Shown here: positions 9,321 to 18,150 of the stretch, one piece after another
Numbering within the stretch: position 1 is the stretch's first letter
Layout: each line of letters starts with the position of its first letter
Source: Podochytrium sp. JEL0797
Lineage: Eukaryota; Chytridiomycota; Chytridiomycetes; Chytridiales; Chytriomycetaceae
Reading direction: 5' to 3'
Assembly: GCA_027596195.1 (NCBI GenBank)
Contig: JADGJG010000008.1
Coordinates: 1-64,000 of the forward strand
DNA: 64,000 nucleotides
Notes under the pieces: generated by a model
Database searches by the model: none
The model's input: only the letters and a program-made list of their open reading frames with translations
What the model was told of the DNA's origin: nothing
Position numbers and translations under genes: made by a program

Positions 9321-10262
9321 ATGGCTTCCGTTTCGCAAAGGAGTCAACCGATGTTCCCGCTCGGCTATGTTTCGAACTATCCGCGACTCGCTTCGTGGAA
9401 CTCGGCAGCTGCAGCTTTCGCATTCATGAGCGTCTTTGCCGTGATGGGCTGCGTTGTCACTTACAACATGATCTTCTTGGCGAGATCCCGTCACACCAAG
9501 TCCATTTATTTGTATCTCCTGGCTTTCTGCATCATGCGAATCACTGCGTTCGCCCTCCGCGGATATACTCTCATTGATACCAATGGCCAAGACTTTACCG
9601 CCTATCAATACGCTCAAATAATTGTTTCCGTTGGATTCATGCCTCTGGCTGAAGTTCTTACTTTCAACGTTGCAAAATCTTCGGCCATCATCTACCAACT
9701 GCCTCAACGCAAATACATTCTCCTTCGCGTCCTAGTAGCTGTCCTCTTCCTACTTTTTGGCGCCTGCGTTACATACTACGTCATCGATTTTACGGTCAAC
9801 AAACCCTTTGGCGCCAAAGTCCCCGACTACCCGATCGACCTGTGGCTCCGCGAAATAGGCTTCAACGGCCTCTTCCTCATCTGCATCTACACCCTCTTCG
9901 GCTCCCTCCGAAACGCATTCGTGGCCCACAAGAAGCCCCACCAAATTCCCGTCCAGCACCTGCCGAGACTCAAAACCATGCTTCTCATTGTAGCGTTCCA
10001 GTCGTTCCTGATGGTCATCAAACTCTCGTACATTACGTACCGGAACTGGAGGCCGCAAGAGTTCAAGCAAGAGTTTGCCTGGTACGCGTTGAGTATTGCT
10101 CCGGAACTGGTTTTCATGCTGTTTTTCATGACGAATCGGTGGTTGCAAGTGTTTGACGATATTTTTGAGGAGATGGACAAGAAGGTTAGTGGGGAAGAGG
10201 AGCTAGGCGACGTTGGTGATGAATGGATGGGGAACGTGGAAAAGGAAGCTGCTGTTGTGTGA
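9321..10262 (+). CDS. Seven-helix membrane protein, RTA1-like, paralog 2
   Basis: Single-exon gene, 313 aa, started at ATG 9321 (MASVSQRSQPMFPLGYV), aligning with paralog 1 shortly before the conserved FP.GY block. It is the closest relative of the gene at 6860 and shares DFT(L/V)NKPFGAKVPDYP, LREIGFNGLFLICIYTLF and RPQEFKQE.AWYALSI.PE. Seven hydrophobic helices occur at corresponding positions. The C-terminal cytosolic tail is longer and acidic. It is intronless like paralog 1, whereas paralogs 3 and 4 each have one intron at different sites. A tandem duplication with the intervening six-helix gene is likely. Function is inferred only from the RTA1-like shape. Confidence 0.8.
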   Translation: MASVSQRSQPMFPLGYVSNYPRLASWNSAAAAFAFMSVFAVMGCVVTYNMIFLARSRHTKSIYLYLLAFCIMRITAFALRGYTLIDTNGQDFTAYQYAQIIVSVGFMPLAEVLTFNVAKSSAIIYQLPQRKYILLRVLVAVLFLLFGACVTYYVIDFTVNKPFGAKVPDYPIDLWLREIGFNGLFLICIYTLFGSLRNAFVAHKKPHQIPVQHLPRLKTMLLIVAFQSFLMVIKLSYITYRNWRPQEFKQEFAWYALSIAPELVFMLFFMTNRWLQVFDDIFEEMDKKVSGEEELGDVGDEWMGNVEKEAAVV

Positions 10263-10321
10263 GTGGCCGCAAAAGGTTGTTTTTTTGGAGAAAGCAAAGA
10301 ACGATTAAAACCAAAATGTTT

Positions 10322-11040
10322 TCATGACCATTTTTTCCGTAAAATATAAAAAAAAACAAGAAAAAATAAAGAAAATAGCAGCGGCTCAATCGCTCCCAAA
10401 AACAAATCAGCACCACTTGCACTGCTTTCATACAAGTTTGTCTTCATGGCACTCTTCTCTGGATTGGCAACAGGTGACAAACTGGGACGGACGACATGCG
10501 CAGACTCCGATGCCGACGACTTCCGGACGGCATGCCCCGGCGCTGCCGCCAACAGCTTTGTTCACATATAGCTCTGAACCGCCTTGGCAAAGGAGTAGGT
10601 GGGTTCCCAGAACGTGGGGTTGATAGTCGAGCACGCTTCGAGAATTTTGGAAGCCGGGTTGTCTCACATACATCTTTTCACGGTCTCAGTGTTGGTGGGG
10701 TTTGGAGGGCAGTTACAGTTGGGGTCCGTCACCGAAAAACTGACTGCGGCATTACAATCACCATCTAACAGAGCGTTTGACATGTTGTAGGCTAGAATGC
10801 AAGTTGATTGCTGAAAGAGCACGTCAGTGAGGGCGTATTATGTCCACGTGGTGTTGCTGTCTCCGGAGCATTGGCTTAGAACGGACGAAAACACTTGGCG
10901 TAATGGCAGCTGCATTGGCCGCTTAATTAGGGACATATCTCTGGGAGCTTACAGCCCTCGTCAAGATCGGTTTGACACTTCGGCGAATACGCGTTAGCAA
11001 GTATGGCGCTAATGGTGACGGCGAGGATAATTGGAAGCAT
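10322..11040 (-). pseudogene. CFEM-like cysteine-rich secreted protein, copy 2, heavily decayed
   Basis: Starts MLPIILAVTISAILANAYSP, matching the signal peptide and first Cys of copy 1, but the frame closes after about 37 codons (TAA at 10927). Further on the conserved Thr-Trp-Thr is followed by TAA where copy 3 has TAC. Pieces of module 2 (SKILEACSTINP and similar) and the C-terminal block NLYESSASGA survive in different frames, so several indels have accumulated. The C-terminal hydrophobic tail is replaced by a long T-rich tract. It lies directly upstream of copy 3 in the same orientation. Confidence 0.7.
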
Positions 11041-11256
11041 GTTTGATTTTAGAGGATGCTTTCGGGATTCCTTGGTGCAATCTACACTGTAATTGGGAAA
11101 AGCACCTTCACGGTTCGATTCGAAATATGAAATAAAAAACAATGCTCAACCCCGTTTAATCCAGCTAAAGCATAACTTCATCGACCATAATGATTCGAGA
11201 CAGCTTGCGCACAACGAAAAATGAATTCGCGTTCATAAAATACATTTTTATTCCAA

Positions 11257-11920
11257 TTAAATATAGTAAAAATTAAAACCTGAAAACAGCATCATTCCAT
11301 CAACACCACTTGCACTGCTTTCATACAAGTTTGTCTTGACACTCGTCTCCGAAGTGGCAACAGCCGCTGACACCGACGACTTCCGGACGGCACGCTCCGA
11401 CGCTGCCACCAATGGCTTGGGGCAAATATGGCTCTGAACGCCGTTGACAAAGTCGTAAGCAGGTTCCAGAACATGGGGTTGGTCGTAGTACACGCATCGA
11501 GAATCTTGGAAGCTGGGTTGTCACGGATACACTGCTACACAGCCAACGTGTTGGTGGAGTTTGGAGCCAAAAAACAGTTGGGGTCTCTCGCGAACATGTC
11601 CAAAGCGCCAATACAGTATCCATACGGCACAGCGTTTGACATGTGGTATGCTTGAACGCAATGCTGCACTTGCACGTCTTGGAGAGCGTAGTAAGTCCAC
11701 GTGGAGTTGCGGTCTCCGAGGCATTGGCTTGGGATGGATGACGACACGTTGGCATAATGACAATCGACAGAAGCATTGGCTGGTTTCTTGCCACGTCTTT
11801 TCGCCACAGATGTTTTGGCGCACAATGCCCTCGTCAAGACTCAAGAGCAGATTGGCACTTCGTCGAATACGAATAGGCAAACGTGGCACTGATGGTGAAG
11901 GCGAGGATAATGGGAAGCAT
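11257..11920 (-). pseudogene. CFEM-like cysteine-rich secreted protein, copy 3, frameshifted
   Basis: Starts MLPIILAFTISATFAYSYST at 11920. Compared with copy 1 there are two 7-bp insertions: a TCTTGAG/TCTTGAC duplication near 11840, which breaks the frame, and an extra CGATTGT near 11755. A TAG replaces a coding triplet near 11533 and another frameshift falls near 11440. Between lesions the protein is well preserved (HYANVSSSIPSQCLGDRNST, then NPASKILDACTTTNPMFW). The lesions differ from those in copies 1 and 2, so the family decayed independently at each locus. Confidence 0.72.
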
Positions 11921-12265
11921 GTTTGTTTAGAGGATGCTTTCTGGATTGCTTGGCGCAATTTATACCAAATGGGTGCGGGCCACCGGGGCACCGCAACTGG
12001 GCAAAAGCCCCGGCAAGTTCGATTCACCTCTTATTATCGAAACAAAAATGCGTTACGTGAAATATGGAGGCTGGATGATACAAGGGGCGTGTGATTACAT
12101 AAGAGAAGCGGAAGCAGCTTTCGAAAGCTGCTGTGTGAGTAATCCCAAGCCTGACCCTCCTTCCCAGAAAACATACATTGAAGAAGAATATAAAAAAAGA
12201 ACTTAATTCTAAACGCGTCTAACCCAAGAATATCAAAAAATAAATCAACGCCGCAGTCCCGTCCG
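11921..12265. other. Upstream region of copy 3; no gene
   Basis: The first 150 bp resemble the upstream region of copy 1 (see 5060-5125). The rest, about 12090-12265, is 3' flanking DNA of the next minus-strand gene, with AATATAAAAAAAGAAC-like A-rich sequence and no supported frame. Confidence 0.45.
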
Positions 12266-13298
12266 TTATACTGCCAAAGCATTCATTTCATCGACCAGAT
12301 AATCACGGTTCGAGATAATGTTATATCCCGGCGTACGAGCCTGTGTTGACGTGAAAATAAGTCAGCACCCTGCTCATGAGAAGAAATAACGCGAAAAATT
12401 ACATTTGTGGTCATATCGAGATGTGCAAACGTCTGAATAACGGCTCTCTTCCCCTCTCTATATCCAGAGTAAGGCTCCGCAAAGATCTCAGCACCTGTTA
12501 AAAAGGTTTAACAAATCTCGCCCCCCTTCTCCCTCGAACAAAAAAAACAAACCAGAAAGAATATTATATCTATGCAACGGCGGCTCCGTCGTCGACTTGA
12601 CCACGGGATTCAACACGCGTCTGCGTCTGAAGGTCTTGACAAGGGGCAAGTTGTCGTCGAACGCCAACTGGTGTTTGCCGTTCACCATGCCCGGAAGGTT
12701 CAGCGAGGTTTCTTCGATTCCGTTGCGTGGGGGTGGTGGAGCCTGTAGTTTGTGTGTGCATGTGTGAGTCGTGAGAAGCATGAAAACGCGTAACGTGGGG
12801 ATTGGATTCCATTCTGGGTCTGCGACTTCCGACTCTCCGACCAGCAAACGCGCCCCCACTTGCAGCGCCTACGCAGTAAAAAAAGACACTCACCCACAAG
12901 TTCTTTGTAGATTTACTCTTTCTCCCCCCTTGCTGTCCCTGCCGCGTGTTAACAATAGATCCCGATCCAAGCGACGGAAACACGCCTCCCCCATTATCCA
13001 CAACCTTGACTGGTAGGGGTGGGGCCACGTAAACAACTGCAGGAGGTTTTGGTGCCTGGTTCTTTTTCTGCTTCTTGGTCGATCCACTCTTTTTGAGGAA
13101 CGGAGAAGGATCTTTGAACGAGAGCTTGTACTCGGTTACGAACGGCTTATCAGCGCCGAGGCTGGGAGTATTACGCATGTCGAAGATTTCGCGTTTGGTG
13201 TCGGAGGGTTGTGGCGACGCGAAACGAGATGGGATCGCGTGAGATTTACGTGCGGAAAAAGGGGGGCAAGAAAATCGCGTCCGTAACGACGAAAGCAA
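12266..13298 (-). CDS. Unknown protein with basic, possibly mitochondrial N-terminus
   Basis: Family not recognised. Best model on the minus strand: 13298-12894, 12742-12553, 12494-12403, 12340-12266, giving 253 aa. The last two introns are clear GT-AG with matching phase. The first (12743-12893, 151 bp) is longer than usual and could be two introns. The N-terminus (SLRTRFSCPPFSARKSHAIP) is Arg/Ser-rich without acidic residues, as in mitochondrial presequences. Then come a Lys-rich stretch (KKSGSTKKQKKNQAPKPP), a Pro/Val segment, and a conserved-looking C-terminal part (LNLPGMVNGKHQLAFDDN, RRRRVLNPVVKS, IFAEPYSGYREGKRAVI, TPGYNIISNRDYLVDEMN). ATP19 lies 124 bp upstream in the same orientation. 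Function is not assigned. Confidence 0.55.
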
Positions 13299-13421
13299 AG
13301 AGAATTGGCAGCACGAATGTTGGTAGTTTATTTTGTTTTAATTGAGTTTCTCACTGAGGCCCATCAGAACTTTACTCCCTCCAAAATCCAACTCCAAACA
13401 TGGTTCACGAAAGCACAATAT

Positions 13422-13738
13422 TTAGAGCTCTCCAGAAGCACCCTGGTAGGCCTCTCTGAGGTACGCAGGCTTGTGGGACTCAGCAGTGTTGTGCTTGATG
13501 TATCTCTTGACGTAATCCTCCTCCTCCTTGGACGCAAAGAGGATAGGGGCCCTGGGCTGGAACGAGCTGTACGTCTTGTTGACAAGGAAGAGACCGAAGA
13601 AGGTGGCGAACACGGCAGTGGCAACCTGTTTGGGTTTCGTGAGCCAACTTTCGATTCCACTCAAACAAATTCTCACCTTGTAACGGGGAACAACGGTTCC
13701 GGCAATGGTGTATGGCTCGAAGGGGTTACCGATAGACA
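13422..13738 (-). CDS. ATP19: ATP synthase subunit k (Atp19-like), mitochondrial
   Basis: Small subunit of the mitochondrial F1Fo ATP synthase dimer, inner membrane. Coding exons on the minus strand are 13738-13677 and 13625-13422, about 88 aa. The first exon begins TGTCTATC directly after a CAG acceptor, so the start codon is probably split as A|TG by an intron. The A would lie in an upstream leader exon, a possible donor being GTATGG near 13830. The protein reads SIGNPFEPYTIAGTVVPRYK, then one membrane helix VATAVFATFFGLFLVNKTY, then a charged tail with SKEEEDYVKRYIKHN. It matches yeast Atp19 in layout and in the DEEKFIENYLKKH-like tail. The assignment rests on short similarity plus size. 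Confidence 0.68.
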
Positions 13739-14354
13739 CTGCGGAAGGTGTGTGTGGTTAGCCCACACGTTGGTTTCGCTTCCCATCTCCATAGGCGAAA
13801 TCCGCGCGGATCACATCCCCCCCCAACTGCCGCCATACTCTCCCCGTCTTCATCCACTGAGTTTCGACGGTGCTAAGAGCCATGAATCTTCGTCCAGAGG
13901 CTTCGATCTTCGTCCGTCAAATTTGGCTCTTTTCGTTCAGGACTCAACTCGGGTCCTTGACAGCGGATCCAAGCCCCCAATGTGACCCCTCGTACAGTAT
14001 GGACGGCTCTGATATGTATGAAGATGTTTCTGATCGCTGGGTGGAGCTGTGGGCGGTGGCCGACGTGAGAACTCACTCTGTGATTTTTTGCCTTTTTTCG
14101 CTCGAACCTCGCCCCATCAAAAACGGGGAGCATGCTGCTCATCAACGACAACGCGGCGCCTTTACGCGTATTTGATGGCAATATAAACTACTGATTAATA
14201 CTGTCCCACAAATAACGAAGCTCCTCCTTTTCCCAACTCTTCGATAATATCTTGCAAGGTAGAAAACGAAATTTGCGACTTTCTTCTCCCTCACTTCTGC
14301 AATTCTGCAATTCTGCAATTAATATTCAATTTATTTGAGTTTTGAAACGGATAA
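13739..14354. other. Upstream of ATP19 and 3' flank of a seven-helix gene; no gene
   Basis: The first part probably contains the ATP19 leader exon and its intron (branch-like GCTAAC near 13757, pyrimidine tract before 13740). Near 14296-14320 CTGCAATT is repeated three times in tandem. The right edge holds the 3' end of the next minus-strand gene. No other protein-coding signal is seen. Confidence 0.45.
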
Positions 14355-15385
14355 TCAAGCTTCCTCCAACTTCTTCGCCCCTCCTTCACCAGATTCCAAT
14401 TCCAATTCTATACCCCCTCCCTGCATACGCACCCCATCCTCTCCAACAACAGCTTCAACCGAATCATACACATCCAAAAACGTGTGGCTCACAAAGAAAC
14501 TCATGTAAATCATTTCAGGGGAAATGCTTAAAGTGTACCAATATTTCTCGTCTCGCAAGTTCTCTGGATTCCAGTTGCGGTATGTAATGTACGACAGCTT
14601 GATGATCATTAGAAATGATTGGAACGCGACAATCCGCATCATGGTCCGCATTTTTCCTGCATACCGCGTCGGGATGTGGTGCTTGGTTGTGACAGCGAGT
14701 GAGTTGCGGATGGAGGCAAAGAGGGTGTAGAGGGTGATCAAGAAGAGGCCGTTGAACCCAAGCTCCCGTAGAATGAGGTCCCCGTGGAAGTTTTTGGCAT
14801 TGGACCCGAAAGGCCGGTTGATGGTGAAATCGATGACGTATGCCGTGACGGAAGTCCCAAACACCACAAAAAGGACCATGATGAGGATTCTGAGGCGGAG
14901 ATAAGTTCGGTGCGAAAGCTCATAAATGAGTGTCGAGCTATAAAAAGCAATCTCTATTTGTCAGAATCGGGTGTGAAATGTGTGATGACAAAAGTAAACT
15001 CTACTCACGCCTCGGCGATGTTGAACGTGAGAACCTCTGCTAGTGGCATGAATCCAATCGACAGGATGATTTGCGCGGCCTCATAATGCCCGTAATCGTC
15101 GCCGTTCTCCCCCGTCAGTGCGTACCCTCGCAATGCAAATGCAGCTACCCGTGCAAAGCACCACATCAACAAATAGAAATACACGGCTTTGGTGTGCTTG
15201 GTCTTGGCAAAGAAGATGAGGTTTCGGAGCGTGCAGACGGTGAAAAGGATTGCGAGACCCATAAAAATGTATGCAGCCGTTGATGAGTCCCAGGCAGCAA
15301 GGAGAGCAAAGTTGGGAACGTATCCGGGTGGGAACATGGAAGGCGCGTTGGCCGGTGCAGTTGAATTCAGTGTTGTGGTGTTCAT
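14355..15385 (-). CDS. Seven-helix membrane protein, RTA1-like, paralog 3
   Basis: Exons on the minus strand: 15385-15009 and 14937-14355; the GT-AG intron of 71 bp keeps phase, giving 319 aa. The start at 15385 (MNTTTLNSTAPANAPSMFPP) is preferred over an upstream in-frame ATG because the family begins just before FPPGY; the short N-terminus has NST and other possible N-glycosylation sites. Seven hydrophobic segments and all family blocks are present: KTKHTKAVYFYL, AFALRGYAL, ILSIGFMPLAEVLTFNIAEA, DFTINRPFG, LRELGFNGLFLITLYTLFAS and SYITYRNWNPENL. The intron falls directly after the third helix, a position with no intron in the other three copies. The C-terminal tail is Gly/Glu-rich. Confidence 0.78.
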
Positions 15386-15637
15386 TTTGGCGAGCGATAT
15401 ATTTGGTGTATTTGAAAGGTCAAGCGCTTTTCTGCTGTCCAATTTGTAATCTGGGCGCATTTGTCAGAATTCAAACTGGCACGCTTCCTTTTCTGACCCA
15501 CGTGCGAGCGATAAGCCACTGGGCGGTAAAAATTTTGTCCCGCCACTGACACTCCTTCAAACAAATATCGCGCATTGTTCAGCTATTTATATCAGCTAAT
15601 ATGTCCTTCTCCATCCCTCATAAATAAAGACCACCTC

Positions 15638-16623
15638 TCACGCCTCCTCCGGCTTCGGCGCTTCGTCGCTCTGAACCCACCCCGACTCAACATAACTCAT
15701 CCCCGTCAGCCCATCCTTCTTCTCTACCACCCCCGCGGACATATAAATGTCGTCATAAATCTTCAAGAAGTGGAACGACAGGAACGGCAGTACAAAGATG
15801 AACTCGGGGATGAGACTCAACAGGTAATACCAGCTCTCAAACTTGAACTCAGTGGGCTGCCAGTTGCGGTACGTGATGTAAGACAGCTTGATGACCATCA
15901 GACACGACTGAAAACACACGAGGTACATCATTTGCCTCAATCTTGGGACAAGGTCATCGGCAACGTGGTCTTTTTGCCGCAAGTGGTACGAATTGCGGAG
16001 TGAGGCAAAGAGAGTATACACGCAGATGCAAAACAGCCCATCAAATCTGTCCGAGAGTGTTTAGAAACGATTGCCAAAAACGAAACAAACAAGGTCACCA
16101 ACCCGATTTCTCGAACTACGATATCCCCCGTATAATTCCTCGCATCAGCTCCAAACGGCTTGTTGAGCGTGAAATCAAACACATACACCGCAACGCAAGT
16201 TCCAAAGAAAATGAAACAAAAGAAGATGAACGCCCTCAAATAGGTGTAGAACTTTTTGGAGTGTTGGTAGATGATTGCTGAAGACTCCGCGACATTGAAA
16301 GCCAAGATCTCCGCCAGCGGCATGAACCCCACACTAATGATGATTTGAGCCGCCTGGTAGTCCGAATAATCAGAGCCGTGGCCTTCGAGAAGATCGTACC
16401 CACGGAGGGCAAATGCAACAATGCGAAGCAGGGTCCAGAGAATAAGGTATCCGTATATGACTTTCGTGTGTTTGGTGCGAGCCAGCATCGTCATGTTGTA
16501 AACAAACACGGGCAGGAAGAAGACCAAGATGGTGAGCAGCACAAAGGCTGCCGATTGAGAATACCAGCTTGCCAAGTTGGGGTAGTTGGGAACAAAGCCT
16601 GGTGGAAACTGCGGTGCTGGCAT
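15638..16623 (-). CDS. Seven-helix membrane protein, RTA1-like, paralog 4
   Basis: Exons on the minus strand: 16623-16103 and 16046-15638, with a 56 bp GT-AG intron in phase 2, giving 309 aa. It starts MPAPQFPPGFVPNYPNLASW. Helices correspond to the other paralogs, with RTKHTKVIYGYLI, AFALRGYDLLEGHG, IISVGFMPLAEILAFNVAE, DFTLNKPFGADARNY and LMVIKLSYITYRNWQPTEF. The intron interrupts REIG|FDGLF, before helix 5, a different site from paralog 3. Its tail (DIYMSAGVVEKKDGL) is unlike those of the others. It is adjacent to and in the same orientation as paralog 3, forming the second pair of this family. Confidence 0.8.
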
Positions 16624-17088
16624 GACGTTTTTTTACAGCTGACTCACGGCGTACCCAAACGAGGGGATGAATGGAAAATAGTATGAAATTTTTCGTATGA
16701 ATCACGCGGGGGCTTCTCGCCTGCTGCGTCATCGAATCAAACCTGACTTCTTCCTATTCCTTTTTTTCTTGCCTACATTTGAAAAAATTCGTGAGCCCCC
16801 ATTCAGATCTGAGTTCAAGGAAATCACACGGTAATATATCCGCCCCATCGTTTGCTCTGCCAATCCGATTCGTCTCCGGCGAATCTGCTCAGAAACGCGT
16901 AGAGCTGGTGTCCCCCTCTAGAACGAGGGGTTCCTACTCGGCACGAAACACGCCTGTGACGGAGACGCCGTTCTCCGTTCTCCTTTTTCTGCAAACGAGC
17001 TATAAAGTTTTTTTATATTACACCACTACTCCCCTGCAATTTCCCGCATCTCGATAGTTGCGGGGCCCACCCCCACCCGTTGTAGGGC
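16624..17088. other. No gene seen
   Basis: Promoter side of the paralog 4 gene and 3' side of the GPCR-like relic. Pyrimidine-rich stretches (TTCCTTTTTTTCTTGCC) and a CCCCACCCCCACCC-like patch near 17065 are present. The frames here are short and lack splice context or recognisable domains. Confidence 0.5.
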
Positions 17089-17818
17089 CTATTTTAAGGC
17101 TTCAACCGAGTTTTTGTTGATGTCCTTAAAGAAAATAAAAACGACGATCGGATTTGCGATTTCAGACCAAGCAATTAAAAAAGCAGCCGCGAAATCCAGC
17201 TTCGGGTCCGCCAATTTTCCTGTCGTCATCTCATATAGGAAGACTATTTTGTGGGTCAGGACTTTAACATTGTGAGGCACAGCGCCTCCTCGCCAATATC
17301 CAAGACCGTCCAGCCTAGAATGAATGTGACCGCAATTGCAAGACACTGACTCGAAGCAATTGATAAATCCTCACTCCTCGTAGCCAAAATGGTTGTCATG
17401 CGATAAATGCTGAAGTAAACAATGAATACGATCAAAGCTGCGGGTGTGACCATGACAAACACATGTATTGAATTGACAACAAGTCCCACTGTTGATCGGT
17501 CGGCAAAGTTGATGGCACAGTACACATTGCTGGGTCGCAAAATATAGAGGCCGGGTAGTCGAAGATGAAGGGGAGCGTTGTCAGAAGAAGTGTCAAGAAA
17601 GTGTCGAACACGAAAGCGTATTTCGGGTCGAAGCTCAGCGAGTCGATATCCTTTTTCAGAACGACTATTGAGTAGCGCAGAATGGTGACTCCAACACAGA
17701 GAACGACGGACAGCCCGCAGCCAATAACGGCGAGAACCGCTTGGATTTGGCAAAAAGTATCTGAAAACTGGTTGAAGTAGAGGTTTTGACCGGCCAAGAT
17801 CAGGATGGGGAGCGACAC
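17089..17818 (-). pseudogene. GPCR-like seven-helix receptor relic, 5'-truncated and frameshifted
   Basis: The minus strand carries six hydrophobic segments in three reading frames. The first frame (from about 17818) has SLPILILAGQNLYFNQFSDT, then VLAVIGCGLSVVLCVGVTIL, then FDTFLTLLLTTLPFIFDY. The second has VYCAINFADRSTVGL and APAALIVFIVYFSIYR-like helix 5, then SSQCLAIAVTFILGWTVLD. The third has LIAWSEIANPIVVFIFF, where NPIVVF resembles the NPxxY end of helix 7. A Cys before helix 3 and one in the second extracellular loop could form the usual disulfide. Helix 1 and a start codon are missing; upstream is a stop. Two frame changes (near 17540 and 17265) lack usable introns. It is best read as a broken receptor gene; family not determined. 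Confidence 0.55.
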
Positions 17819-18150
17819 GAGTAAGTCACCGACTTCTCGTTGAAGCGGCTTTCACCTCATCACGTGCGATTAAACTCGAAAGCATCTGATGCACAGTTTT
17901 TTTTGTGTTTCGAATGAGGTTTTAAAGAATTGTGAGACGAGAGTTGAGAGGATCCTGTCAATTCCTGAGCATTTGTCGATAAAAAGCAGAAAAAAAAGGG
18001 GAGCGTGGGAAAAGTCGACGATCTCGAAACAGACTCGCGCCTCCATCCGGTTTCGTAAACCAAGTTTCAGAGTGTTATATCTTGCGCGAAACCGCCAAAT
18101 CTCGACTCGGACTCGAAACTGAATTCCAGTTTCAGAAATCTGTCCCAAAA
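17819..18150. other. Promoter and leader region of the surface-protein gene; no gene
   Basis: Upstream of ATG 18151. It contains CCAAATCTCGACTCGGACTC and TTATATCTTGC near 18076 but no convincing TATA box. No receptor helix 1 or start for the relic at 17089-17818 is found on the minus strand here, which supports truncation of that gene. Confidence 0.45.

Noticed and set aside
12743..12893. A 25-bp intron (12869-12893) with GT and AG in phase
   Set aside because: Far shorter than any other intron here; the longer acceptor at 12743 gives a consistent phase.
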